From Jiangella gansuensis DSM 44835 (lineage in GTDB: Bacteria > Actinomycetota > Actinomycetes > Jiangellales > Jiangellaceae): a stretch of DNA of 64,000 nucleotides. Positions 14,935 through 22,513 of the stretch are shown here, piece after piece. The stretch lies in NCBI RefSeq assembly GCF_000515395.1, contig NZ_KI911782.1:2354606-2418605 (forward strand). Reading direction: 5' to 3'. How positions within the stretch are numbered: position 1 is the stretch's first letter; the number at the start of each line of letters is the position of its first letter. Under the pieces are notes generated by a model that saw only the letters and a list, made by a program, of their open reading frames with translations, was not told the origin of the DNA and made no database searches. A program made the translations under genes and the position numbers.

Positions 14935-16491
14935 GTGGCACTGGGCTGGAAGGTCGTCTACGACGGCAAGACACCGCCACCGGGCGAGGTGGTCCGGCCC
15001 GACGAGCGGCTCTCGTGGGGGCGGACGGCCGGGCTCGGCGCGCAACACGTGGTGGCCATGTTCGGTGCCACCTTCGTGTTCCCGCTCATCATGGGGTTGA
15101 ACCCCCAACTGGCCATCATGATGAGCGGCATCGCGACCATCTGCTTCCTGCTCATCGTCCGGGGAGTGGTGCCCAGCTACCTCGGCACCAGCGCCTCGTT
15201 CGTCGGCGGCGTGGTGGCCATCCGCGAGCAGGGCGGCGACTCCTCCGACGTCACCGGCGCCATCCTGGTGGCCGGTGTGGTGCTGGCTGCCGTCGGCATC
15301 GCCATCCACTACCTGGGCGCCCGGGTGCTGCACCGGGTACTGCCACCGGTGGTCACCGGTGCGGTCGTGATGCTCATCGGCTTCAACCTCGCGCCGGTGG
15401 TGGCCAACACGTACTGGCCGCAGGACCAGTGGATCGCGTTGATCGTGATGACCCTGGTCATCGTGATGGCGGTCGGGTTGCGCGGTTTCCTCGGCCGCAT
15501 CGCCATCTTCGTGGGCCTGGTCGGCGGGTACGCCCTGTCGTGGGTGTTCGACCGGGTCTTCGGCCAGATCACCGCGTTCGACCCGGCCGCGAACGCCGAG
15601 ACGACGCACGACCGGGTCAACTTCGACGGGGTCCGCGAGGCCGACTGGTTCGGCTTCCCCGATGAGACGTTCGTCAACGCCCAGGGCGTCGAGGTGCCGG
15701 GCTGGCACCTGCCCAGCTTCAGTGTCACCTTCATCCTGCTCGTCCTTCCCGCGGTCATCGCGCTGATCGCCGAGAACGCCGGCCACGTCAAGGCCGTCGC
15801 CGAGATCACCGAGCGCGACCTCGACCCCGTCATGGGCAAGGCGATCGCCGCCGACGGCGTCGGCACCGTCATCGCGACCTCCGTCGGCGGCTCGCCCACC
15901 ACGACCTACGCGGAGAACATCGGGGTCATGGCGGCCACCCGGGTGTACTCGACGGCCGCTTACTACGTGGCGGCGGTGGTGGCCATCCTGTTCGGGTTCT
16001 CGCCGAAGTTCGGCGCGCTGATCTCGGCCACTCCGGGCGGGGTGCTCGGCGGCATCACCGTCGTGCTGTACGGCATGATCGGGCTGCTCGGCGCCCGCAT
16101 CTGGATCGAGAACCGGGTCGACTTCGCCAATCCGGTCAACCTGGTGCCGGTGTCGGCGGGCATCATCATCGCCATCGGCGACACGTCGCTGGAGGTCACA
16201 GACGACTTCGTGCTGTCCGGCATCGCGCTGGGCACGATCGTCACCGTCGTCGCGTACCACCTCGCACGTGCCGTCGCGCCGGCGCACCTGCGGGAGGGTG
16301 CCGTCCTCACCGTCGGGCCACCCGGGGTGCACCAGGCGGACGACGGCGACGCGCCCGGCCACGGCGACGCGCCCGGCGACGGCGACGCGCCCGGCGACGG
16401 CGACGCGCCCGGCGACGGCGACGCGCCCGGCGACGGCGACGATCCGGGGGCCGAACCGCCGGGCACCACGCCGCCCGGCGAGAGAGGATGA
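14935..16491 (+). CDS. uracil-xanthine permease family transporter (NCS2)
   Basis: A 518-residue nucleobase:cation symporter-2 protein with about 14 membrane segments, matching uracil/xanthine permeases. Key stretches are GLGAQHVVAMFGATFVFPLI, SVTFILLVLP then IALIAENAGHV (the region of the substrate-binding Glu), VGGSPTTTYAENIGVMA and ISATPGGVLGGITVVLYGMIG. The pattern is closer to UraA than to XanQ by eye, so uracil is a good candidate substrate. The hydrophilic tail after about residue 445 carries five 6-residue Gly-Asp-Ala-Pro-Gly-Asp repeats. The GTG start follows AGGAGG. Four bases separate its stop from the coxM GTG, so transport and oxidation genes share an operon. Confidence 0.9.
   Translation: MALGWKVVYDGKTPPPGEVVRPDERLSWGRTAGLGAQHVVAMFGATFVFPLIMGLNPQLAIMMSGIATICFLLIVRGVVPSYLGTSASFVGGVVAIREQGGDSSDVTGAILVAGVVLAAVGIAIHYLGARVLHRVLPPVVTGAVVMLIGFNLAPVVANTYWPQDQWIALIVMTLVIVMAVGLRGFLGRIAIFVGLVGGYALSWVFDRVFGQITAFDPAANAETTHDRVNFDGVREADWFGFPDETFVNAQGVEVPGWHLPSFSVTFILLVLPAVIALIAENAGHVKAVAEITERDLDPVMGKAIAADGVGTVIATSVGGSPTTTYAENIGVMAATRVYSTAAYYVAAVVAILFGFSPKFGALISATPGGVLGGITVVLYGMIGLLGARIWIENRVDFANPVNLVPVSAGIIIAIGDTSLEVTDDFVLSGIALGTIVTVVAYHLARAVAPAHLREGAVLTVGPPGVHQADDGDAPGHGDAPGDGDAPGDGDAPGDGDAPGDGDDPGAEPPGTTPPGERG
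16345..16434 (+). repeat. five tandem 18-base units in the permease tail
   Basis: Five copies of an 18-base unit (GGCGACGCGCCCGGCGAC, first copy with one change) run in frame and encode GDAPGD repeats. A partial sixth copy follows. The perfect identity of the last four copies suggests recent expansion, and copy number may vary between strains. Confidence 0.9.
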
Positions 16492-16495
16492 ATAC

Positions 16496-17434
16496 GTGAA
16501 GCCAGCGGGGTTCACCTACCACCGGCCGTCGACCGTGGCCGAAGCCGTCGACGTGCTGGCCGAGGTGAGCCCCGCGGGCAAGGTGCTGGCCGGTGGGCAG
16601 AGCCTGGTGCCGCTGCTGTCGATGCGGCTGGCCGCACCGGCGCATCTGGTCGACGTCAACCGGCTGACCGAGTTGGCGTTCGTGCGGGTCACGACGGACG
16701 ACGACGGCGCCGGCCCGGCGGTGGTGGTCGGAGCGCTGGCCCGGCACACCGACGTCGAGCGGGACCAGCCCGCCCACGCCGCGCTGCCGCTGCTGCGGGA
16801 GGCTCTGCGCAGCGTCGCGCATCCCACCGTCCGCAACCGCGGCACGACGGTGGGTAGCATCGCCCACGCCGACCCGGCCGGTGAGATGGGTGCGGTGCTG
16901 GCGCTGGCCGGCGGCACGGTGACGCTGCGCTCGGTGCGCGGCAGCCGCACGGTGGCCGCCGCCGACTTCACGACCGGGCCGATGGAGACGTCCGCGGCGC
17001 CGGACGAGCTGGTGACGTCCGCGACGTTCCCGGTCCCGGCGGGCCGCACCGGTACGGCCTGGACCGAGCTGGCCCGCCGCAACGGGGACTACGCCGTGTG
17101 CGGCGTGGGGGTGGTGGTGACCCTCGACGACGACCTGCGGGTGTCGGCCGCCCGGGCCGCCTACGTGTCCGTGGCGCCCGTGCCGCCGGTGCTCGACCTC
17201 ACCGACGCGGTGGCCGGGCTGCGAGCCGACGAAGCCGGCGACGGCGGCCGTGACGGCGGCCGTGACGGCGGCCGTGACGACCGCTGGGCCGCCGCCGGCC
17301 GGCTGGCCGCGAGCCGGCTCGACCCCGACGACGACATCCACGCCACGGCCGCGTACCGGCGCCGGCTCGCGGCCGTGCTGACCGCACGCGCGCTGCGCAC
17401 GGCCGCCCGCCGTGCCCTGGAGGTGAGCGCATGA
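16496..17434 (+). CDS. FAD-binding subunit of a CO-dehydrogenase-family molybdenum hydroxylase (CoxM-like)
   Basis: A 312-residue FAD-binding subunit that passes electrons from the Fe-S subunit to an acceptor. The FAD motifs are intact: LAGGQSLVPLLSMRL (near residues 34-48) and the RNRGTTVGSIAHADPAGE motif near 114-131. CO_deh_flav_C features follow (ELARRNGDYAVCGV). Between these and the final helices an Asp/Gly/Arg insertion is made of three perfect 12-base repeats (17243-17278). The GTG start is preceded by AGAGGA. The medium, small and large subunits follow in order, though a 103-base gap with a hairpin separates this gene from the small subunit. Confidence 0.92.
   Translation: MKPAGFTYHRPSTVAEAVDVLAEVSPAGKVLAGGQSLVPLLSMRLAAPAHLVDVNRLTELAFVRVTTDDDGAGPAVVVGALARHTDVERDQPAHAALPLLREALRSVAHPTVRNRGTTVGSIAHADPAGEMGAVLALAGGTVTLRSVRGSRTVAAADFTTGPMETSAAPDELVTSATFPVPAGRTGTAWTELARRNGDYAVCGVGVVVTLDDDLRVSAARAAYVSVAPVPPVLDLTDAVAGLRADEAGDGGRDGGRDGGRDDRWAAAGRLAASRLDPDDDIHATAAYRRRLAAVLTARALRTAARRALEVSA
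17243..17278 (+). repeat. three tandem 12-base units in coxM-like gene
   Basis: GGCGGCCGTGAC is repeated three times perfectly and encodes Gly-Gly-Arg-Asp repeats in a loop of the FAD subunit. It resembles the in-frame expansion in the permease tail upstream. Confidence 0.9.
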
Positions 17435-17449
17435 CCGCCCCGGAGCGCC

Positions 17450-17509
17450 ACTTCTGGAGACTTGCGCACCCTACGAGGACCGTTCTGGCGTGCATAAGTC
17501 TCCAGAAGT
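17450..17509. repeat. hairpin repeat between coxM-like and coxS-like genes
   Basis: ACTTCTGGAGACTT (17450-17463) is perfectly inverted as AAGTCTCCAGAAGT (17496-17509). The 32-base loop has further partial symmetry. It sits inside the operon, in the 103-base gap after the FAD subunit. It may be an inserted palindromic element, or a transcript-processing or attenuation point that changes subunit ratio. Confidence 0.75.
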
Positions 17510-17537
17510 CGCGCCGGCAGGCGGCGGGGGTGGCCCC

Positions 17538-18044
17538 ATGAGCGAAGAGCTCCACGAGGTGACGCTGGTGGTGAACGGGGTGCCGCGGTCGGCGGCCGTG
17601 CCGGCGCGGCGTCTTCTGTCGGACTTCCTGCGCCACGACCTCGAACTGACCGGCACCCACGTCGGTTGCGAGCACGGTGTGTGCGGCGCCTGCACGGTGC
17701 TCCTCGAGGGCCGGCCGATCCGTTCGTGCCTGCAGTTCGCCGTCACCGTCGACGGCGCCGAGGTCACCACCGTCGAAGGCTGCACCCGGCCGGACGGCGA
17801 GCTCGGCGCGGTGCAGCAGGCGTTCCAGGACTGTCACGGGCTGCAGTGCGGTTTCTGCACGCCCGGGTTCGTCACCACCATCACCGCCTACCTGGAGGAG
17901 AACCCGGCGCCGACGGCACAGGAGGCGCGCGAGGCAATCGCGGGCAACCTGTGCCGCTGCACCGGCTACCAGAACATCGTGGCGTCGGTCCTGCGGGCAG
18001 CCCAGTTGCGCCGCGGCCGCCCGGACGAGGCGGCGGCGTCATGA
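17538..18044 (+). CDS. 2Fe-2S subunit of the molybdenum hydroxylase (CoxS-like)
   Basis: A 168-residue iron-sulfur subunit that relays electrons from the molybdenum centre to FAD. The plant-ferredoxin-type cluster is bound by C44, C49, C52 and C64. The second cluster is bound by C104 and C107 (CGFCTPG) and C139 and C141 (CRCTGY). All eight ligands are present and the length is normal. I start at ATG 17538 (MSEELHEVTLVVNG); a longer in-frame start at 17490 lies in the intergenic hairpin. Its stop overlaps the large-subunit ATG (ATGA). Family members pair with CO, nicotinate, purine or pyrimidine hydroxylases, so substrate comes from the large subunit and context. Confidence 0.94.
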   Translation: MSEELHEVTLVVNGVPRSAAVPARRLLSDFLRHDLELTGTHVGCEHGVCGACTVLLEGRPIRSCLQFAVTVDGAEVTTVEGCTRPDGELGAVQQAFQDCHGLQCGFCTPGFVTTITAYLEENPAPTAQEAREAIAGNLCRCTGYQNIVASVLRAAQLRRGRPDEAAAS

Positions 18045-20449
18045 CCACGTCGATGATCGGCGAGCCGATCGCGCGCCGCGAGGACCCGAGGCTGCTCACC
18101 GGGCAGGGCCGCTTCCTCGACGACATCGGCCATGACGCGCTGGCCGCGGCGTTCGTGCGCAGCCCGTACGCGCACGCCCGGGTCGTCGACGTCGACGTCA
18201 CCGACGCGCTGGACGTCGACGGGCTGGTCGCCGTCTACACGCACGAGGACCTGGAGGGGCGGGTCGGCGAGCCGCTGCCGCTGCTCATCCCGCACGCGGC
18301 GCTCACCCACGGCCGCACCCCGTACCCGCTGGCGAAGGACGAGGTCAACCACGTCGGCGAGGCCGTGGTCATGGTGGTGGCCACCGACCGGTACGTGGCC
18401 GAGGACGCCTGCGAGCGCATCCGCGTCACGTACGAGCCGCTCGAGCCCGTCGTCGGCATCGAGCTGGCTCGGGCTGCTGACCTGCTCGTTCATGACGACG
18501 TCCCCGGCAACGTGTCGGCGCACCTGGTGCAGGAGAACGGCGACGCCCGCGCCGCCGTGGCGGCGGCCCCGAACGTGCTGGAGCTCGACCTGGAGATCGA
18601 GCGCAGCGCCTCCACGCCGCTGGAGGGCAAGGGGGTGCACGCGCGCTGGGATGCCGACGACCGCAGCCTGCGCGTCTACACCTCCACCCAGGCGTCCACC
18701 TCGGTGCGCGCGGCGCTGGCCGCCAAGCTGGAGCTGCCGCCGAACCGCGTCGAGGTCATCGCGCCCGACGTCGGCGGCGGCTTCGGGGTGAAGATCGTGC
18801 ATCCGTGGCCGGAGGAGGTGCTGGTGCCGTGGGCGGCCATCCGGCTGGGCCGCGAGGTCAAGTGGACCGAGGACCGCCGCGAGCACTTCGTCTCCGCCGC
18901 GCACGAACGCGGCCAGCTGCAGCACGTCCGCGTCGGCTTCGACGACGACGGGCGGCTGCTCGGCCTCGACGTCACGGTCTGGCACGACAACGGCGCCTAC
19001 ACGCCGTACGGGATCATCGTGCCGATCATCACGACGACCCAGCTGCTCGGGCCGTACAAACCTGGCGCGTACCGCGCGGAGTTCTTCAGCCTCTACACCA
19101 ACACCGTCACGGTCACGCCGTACCGGGGCGCCGGCCGGCCGCAGGGCTGCTTCGCGATGGAACGCACCATGGACGCCATCGCCGAACACCTCGGGCTGGA
19201 CCGCACCGCGGTGCGCGAGCGCAACTTCATCCGCCCCGACGAAATGCCCTTCGACCACGGCCTGACGTTCCAGGACGGGCGGCCGCTGATCTACGACTCC
19301 GGCGACTATCCGGCCACCCTGGAGAAGGTCAAGAAGCTGGTCGGGTGGGACGAGTTCGAGTCGTTCCGGTCCGAGGCGCGGGCTGCCGGCCGGCGGGTGG
19401 GCATCGGAATCGGCTGCTACGTCGAGGGCACCGGGGTCGGCCCGTACGAGGGCGGTTTCGTCAAGGTCGAGACCGACGGGACCATCGTCGTCGCCACCGG
19501 CCTCACCACCCAGGGGCAGGGCCACCAGACGGTGTTCGCCCAGGTCGTGGCCGCGGAGCTGGGGGTGCCGATCGACCGGGTGACGGTCACCACCGGCGAC
19601 ACCCGGCGGTTCGGATACGCCGTCGGCACGTTCGCGTCGCGGGCGGCGGTCATGAGCGGCAACGCCATCGCCCTGGCCGCCCGGAAGGTCCGCGACAAGG
19701 CGCTGCGGGTGGCCGGCGAGGCGCTGGAGGCGGACCCGCGCGACCTGGAGATCGTCGACGGTGTCGTACGGGTGGTGGGGTCGCCCGAGACGGCTCCGGG
19801 CACGAGCATCCCGCTGGCCACCGTCGCGGTCCTGGCCAACCCGCTGCGCTACGCCTTCGACCGCGAGGCGGAGCGGGCCACCCAGTTCGGCGGGCCGGTC
19901 GACGTCACGAAGCCGCCGGTGGCCGAGGGCGACGAGCCGGGTCTGGAGGAGACCGGGTACTACTCGCCGCCGCGCTCCACCTTCGCCAACGGCATGCACG
20001 CGGTGGTCGTCGAGACCGACCCGGACACCGCCGAGATCTCCATCCTGCGCTACTGCGTGGTGCACGACTGCGGCACGCTGCTCAACCCGCGCATCGTCGA
20101 GGGGCAGATCCATGGCGGGGTGGCCCAGGGCGTCGGGGGAGCGCTGTACGAACGTCTGGTGTACGACGAGGCGGGCCAGCTGCTCAACGCGTCCTTCATG
20201 GACTTCCTGATGCCGTACGCGACCGAGGTGCCGGTCATCGAGACCGACCACCTGCAGACGCCGTCGCCGCTGAACCCGCTGGGCATCAAGGGCGCGGGGG
20301 AGGCCGGCGTCATCCCGGTGTCGGCGGCGCTGGCGTCGGCCATCTCCGACGCGGAGGGGCTCGCGATCACGCGCATGCCCATCTCGCCGTCGGAGCTGTA
20401 CGAGTTGCGGCTACGGAGTTCTGGTCCGGCCGGAAGGGATGAGCGCTGA
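18041..20449 (+). CDS. molybdenum-binding large subunit, form II (xanthine-dehydrogenase-type); candidate pyrimidine hydroxylase
   Basis: An 802-residue large subunit carrying the molybdopterin cofactor and active site. The loop that in true (form I) CO dehydrogenase reads AYxCSFR is here PYRGAGR (residues 360-366). This is the form II pattern without the copper-binding Cys, so CO oxidation is unlikely. The general-base Glu is E754 in GIKGAGEAG, and the cofactor loop GLTTQGQGHQT is present. The operon has a nucleobase permease, and the window has a barbiturase-family gene and an AllFGH-like set. I therefore infer hydroxylation of uracil/thymine or another pyrimidine or purine. It overlaps coxS by 4 bases and coxG by 1. 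Confidence 0.9.
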   Translation: MTTSMIGEPIARREDPRLLTGQGRFLDDIGHDALAAAFVRSPYAHARVVDVDVTDALDVDGLVAVYTHEDLEGRVGEPLPLLIPHAALTHGRTPYPLAKDEVNHVGEAVVMVVATDRYVAEDACERIRVTYEPLEPVVGIELARAADLLVHDDVPGNVSAHLVQENGDARAAVAAAPNVLELDLEIERSASTPLEGKGVHARWDADDRSLRVYTSTQASTSVRAALAAKLELPPNRVEVIAPDVGGGFGVKIVHPWPEEVLVPWAAIRLGREVKWTEDRREHFVSAAHERGQLQHVRVGFDDDGRLLGLDVTVWHDNGAYTPYGIIVPIITTTQLLGPYKPGAYRAEFFSLYTNTVTVTPYRGAGRPQGCFAMERTMDAIAEHLGLDRTAVRERNFIRPDEMPFDHGLTFQDGRPLIYDSGDYPATLEKVKKLVGWDEFESFRSEARAAGRRVGIGIGCYVEGTGVGPYEGGFVKVETDGTIVVATGLTTQGQGHQTVFAQVVAAELGVPIDRVTVTTGDTRRFGYAVGTFASRAAVMSGNAIALAARKVRDKALRVAGEALEADPRDLEIVDGVVRVVGSPETAPGTSIPLATVAVLANPLRYAFDREAERATQFGGPVDVTKPPVAEGDEPGLEETGYYSPPRSTFANGMHAVVVETDPDTAEISILRYCVVHDCGTLLNPRIVEGQIHGGVAQGVGGALYERLVYDEAGQLLNASFMDFLMPYATEVPVIETDHLQTPSPLNPLGIKGAGEAGVIPVSAALASAISDAEGLAITRMPISPSELYELRLRSSGPAGRDER

Positions 20450-21099
20450 TGAAGGTGACCGGTTCCGCAGTCCTGCATGCTCCGCCGGAGCAGGTGTGGC
20501 GTGCGCTCAACGACCCCGCGGTCCTGGTGCGCACCATCCCCGGCTGCCAGCGGCTGGAGGAGGACGGCCCGGACCGCTACCGGATGACGGTCACCGCAGG
20601 CGTCGGCACCATCAAGGGCACCTACGCCGGCAACGTGTCCCTGCACGACCAACAGGAGCCGGCATCGTTCGTCCTGACGGCATCCGGCGCCGGCGCGCCC
20701 GGGACGGTGAGCGCGGACGTCCTGGTCCGGCTGAGCGGCGACGACGACGGCGCCACCCGCCTGGACTACGACGCCGACGCCGTCGTGGGCGGCATGATCG
20801 GCGGCGTCGGGCAGCGCATGCTGGCCGGGGTGGCGAAGAAGACGGCCGGGGAGTTCTTCGCCGCCGTCGACGACATCCTGACCGGCCGTGCCGCAGAGGC
20901 GGTGCCGGCGCCGGCCGGTCCGGTCGACGCGGCTGGTCGCGCCGCGATGCCCGCCGTCTACCGCGACGCCGAACCGGGACGCGTCCCGCGGCAGGACGGG
21001 TTCGTCCGCGGCGTGCTCGTCGGAGCCGCGGTCGCACTCGCCGGCGTCGCCGTCGGCGGCTGGCTGGCCGGCCGAAGCCGTGGAGGCGTTGCTGGCTAA
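20449..21099 (+). CDS. CoxG-like SRPBCC protein with C-terminal membrane anchor
   Basis: A 216-residue carbon-monoxide-dehydrogenase subunit G homologue. The SRPBCC (CoxG) domain covers about residues 1-150, beginning VTGSAVLHAPPEQVWRALND, with IPGCQRLEEDGPDRYR and TRLDYDADAVVGGMIG. A hydrophobic helix near the end (RGVLVGAAVALAGVAVGGWLAG) would anchor it to the membrane. Known CoxG recruits the enzyme to the membrane and is linked to quinone reduction; the same role is inferred here. The start overlaps the large-subunit stop by one base (TGATG). Its stop lies inside the operator palindrome of the following toxin-antitoxin pair. Confidence 0.88.
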   Translation: MKVTGSAVLHAPPEQVWRALNDPAVLVRTIPGCQRLEEDGPDRYRMTVTAGVGTIKGTYAGNVSLHDQQEPASFVLTASGAGAPGTVSADVLVRLSGDDDGATRLDYDADAVVGGMIGGVGQRMLAGVAKKTAGEFFAAVDDILTGRAAEAVPAPAGPVDAAGRAAMPAVYRDAEPGRVPRQDGFVRGVLVGAAVALAGVAVGGWLAGRSRGGVAG

Positions 21100-21110
21100 G
21101 CTAACTTAGC
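21095..21110 (+). promoter_or_regulatory. palindromic operator candidate for toxin-antitoxin pair 1
   Basis: GCTAAG (21095-21100) and CTTAGC (21105-21110) flank CTAA, 12 bases before the antitoxin ATG. Phd/YefM antitoxins usually bind such palindromes to repress their own operon. The CTAAG/CTTAG core also occurs in the operator of pair 2. Confidence 0.6.
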
Positions 21111-21122
21111 TGAACTGCTGGC

Positions 21123-21380
21123 ATGGGCGAGTCGGCAGTGGTGCAGTACAACATCCATGAGGCGAAGACCCAGCTGTCGCGGATCATCGAACGGGTCGAG
21201 CGGGGTGAGCAGGTGGTCATCAGCCGTGCCGGAGTCCCGGTGGCGAAGGTCGTGCCCCTGCCGGCCAACGCGCGGCGGCGGCAGCGCGGCTCGTTGGCCG
21301 GTCGGATACAGCTGGCCGACGACTGGGACTCCGACGAGCTCAATGACTCGATCGCCGCCGGCTTCGGGCTGCGGCCGTGA
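21123..21380 (+). CDS. Phd/YefM-family antitoxin (pair 1)
   Basis: An 85-residue antitoxin. Residues about 8-50 (YNIHEAKTQLSRIIERVERG, then VVISRAGVPVAKVVPL) are the Phd/YefM fold, which binds operator DNA as a dimer. The C-terminal tail (IQLADDWDSDELNDSIAAGF) is the acidic region that typically wraps and inhibits the toxin. The stop overlaps the toxin GTG by 4 bases. Expected to neutralise the adjacent PIN toxin and repress the pair through the palindrome immediately upstream. The pair lies directly after the cox operon. Confidence 0.9.
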   Translation: MGESAVVQYNIHEAKTQLSRIIERVERGEQVVISRAGVPVAKVVPLPANARRRQRGSLAGRIQLADDWDSDELNDSIAAGFGLRP

Positions 21381-21763
21381 CCACCCGGGCCAGGTATCTG
21401 CTCGACACCCACGTGGTGCTGTGGTGGCTCGCGGACGACCCGACGCTCGCCGACGACCTCAAAGCGATGATCGACGAGGAGCGCGAGGTCTACGTGAGCG
21501 CGGTCACCGGGTGGGAAGTCGCGATCAAGCAGCGCATCGGCAAGCTGACGTCCCCGGTCGATCTCGCTGGAGAGATCCGCGACAGCGACCTGCACCAGCT
21601 GCCCGTCACGTTCGAGCACGTGGTCGAGGTGGGACGGCTTCCGTCACACCACCGCGACCCGTTCGACCGGATGCTGGTGGCACAGGCGCGGGCGGAACGG
21701 CTGAAGCTGGTGACTCGCGAAACCGCCATCCACGGCTACGACGTGCCCGTTCTCAAGGCCTAG
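21377..21763 (+). CDS. PIN-domain toxin (VapC-like, pair 1)
   Basis: A 128-residue PIN-domain ribonuclease toxin. The first catalytic Asp is in LLDTHVVLWW. The central Glu/Trp motif is VSAVTGWEVAIKQRIGKL, and the HRDPFDRMLVAQA motif supplies the second and third acidic residues. The order and length match the Phd-associated PIN toxins that cut RNA, often tRNA. It starts with a GTG overlapping the antitoxin stop. It is about 50% similar by eye to the toxin of pair 2, so the two modules look like diverged paralogues. A 7-bp hairpin follows at 21785-21804. Confidence 0.9.
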   Translation: MTTRARYLLDTHVVLWWLADDPTLADDLKAMIDEEREVYVSAVTGWEVAIKQRIGKLTSPVDLAGEIRDSDLHQLPVTFEHVVEVGRLPSHHRDPFDRMLVAQARAERLKLVTRETAIHGYDVPVLKA

Positions 21764-21784
21764 CTGTGCCAACAGCGGGCCGTA

Positions 21785-21804
21785 GCGTCACCCTGGCGTG
21801 ACGC
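21785..21804 (+). terminator. hairpin after toxin-antitoxin pair 1
   Basis: GCGTCAC (21785-21791) and GTGACGC (21798-21804) form a 7-bp stem with loop CCTGGC, about 20 bases after the toxin stop. There is no U-tract, so it may be a terminator or a spacer element between the two modules. Confidence 0.45.
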
Positions 21805-21820
21805 AACTGAGCTGCTACAG

Positions 21821-21846
21821 TGGACTAAGCCCTATGGCTTAGTCCA
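21821..21846 (+). promoter_or_regulatory. perfect palindromic operator for toxin-antitoxin pair 2
   Basis: TGGACTAAGCC (21821-21831) and GGCTTAGTCCA (21836-21846) are a perfect 11-bp inverted repeat around CTAT, 15 bases before the antitoxin GTG. This is the expected site for autorepression by the antitoxin-toxin complex. It shares CTAAG/CTTAG with operator 1. Confidence 0.75.
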
Positions 21847-21861
21847 ATCGGAGGTGGACTT

Positions 21862-22095
21862 GTGACCCCGGTCGTGAATGTTCATGAGGCCAAGACCAAC
21901 TTCTCCAAGCTGTTGGAGCAGGCGCATGCTGGCCAGGAGATCATCGTTGCCAAGGCCGGCAAGCCTTACGCCCGTCTCATGCCGCTCGCATCGGAGCCCG
22001 CGAGCCGTCGGCCCGGGCGGCTCGCAGGGCGGGTGGGCAACGAGTTCTTCGAACCGCTCCCCGCCGAAGAGCTTGATGCCTGGGGTCAGGGCTGA
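21862..22095 (+). CDS. Phd/YefM-family antitoxin (pair 2)
   Basis: A 77-residue antitoxin. VVNVHEAKTNFSKLLEQAHAGQ and IIVAKAGKPYARLMPL form the Phd/YefM DNA-binding fold. The short acidic tail (EFFEPLPAEELDAWGQG) is the likely toxin-binding part. The GTG start follows GGAGGTGGA, an adequate ribosome site. The stop overlaps the toxin ATG by one base (TGATG). The N-terminal half is clearly related to the pair 1 antitoxin, while the tails differ, as expected if each neutralises only its own toxin. Confidence 0.9.
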   Translation: MTPVVNVHEAKTNFSKLLEQAHAGQEIIVAKAGKPYARLMPLASEPASRRPGRLAGRVGNEFFEPLPAEELDAWGQG

Positions 22096-22481
22096 TGCAG
22101 CTGCTGCTCGACACCCACACACTGCTCTGGTGGTTCACCGACGACGACAGGCTGTCGCTCGAGGCTCGCGCCGCGATCGCCGACGAGGCGAATGAGGTGT
22201 TCGTCAGCGCGGCGTCGGCGTGGGAGATCGCCACGAAGCAGCGGCTGGGCAAGCTCGCCGACGTGCCGCAGGCGGCGACACGCTACGTTGAGCTGGTGGC
22301 GGCCGACGGCTTTGTCCACCTACCGGTCACGCACGTGCACAGTCTTCGCGCAGGCGGGTACGAGGTTGCCCATCGAGACCCGTTCGATCGCATGCTGGCC
22401 GCTCAGGGCGAGCTCGAGGGCATGCTGTTGGTGACCCTTGACGACGCGTTCGAGCAGTTCGAGGTCGCCACCTTGTGGTAA
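22095..22481 (+). CDS. PIN-domain toxin (VapC-like, pair 2)
   Basis: A 128-residue PIN-domain toxin with LLLDTHTLLWWF (first Asp), FVSAASAWEIATKQRLGKL (Glu) and HRDPFDRMLAAQ (later Asp residues). It is the same length as the pair 1 toxin and aligns with it along the whole sequence. It is likely to be an RNA-cutting growth inhibitor held in check by the overlapping antitoxin. It is followed after 32 bases by the amidase gene, which has its own strong ribosome site, so co-transcription with the amidase is possible but not shown. Confidence 0.9.
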   Translation: MQLLLDTHTLLWWFTDDDRLSLEARAAIADEANEVFVSAASAWEIATKQRLGKLADVPQAATRYVELVAADGFVHLPVTHVHSLRAGGYEVAHRDPFDRMLAAQGELEGMLLVTLDDAFEQFEVATLW

Positions 22482-22513
22482 GCCGGTGGGGTCAACGACG
22501 GGAGGGGTGAACC

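Noticed and set aside
16345-16434. A CRISPR array
   Set aside because: The 18-base units are contiguous, in frame and lack unique spacers. It is a coding tandem repeat.
18041-20449. Annotating the large subunit as aerobic CO dehydrogenase CoxL
   Set aside because: The active-site loop is PYRGAGR rather than AYxCSFR, so the copper-ligand Cys is missing. Context favours a nucleobase substrate.
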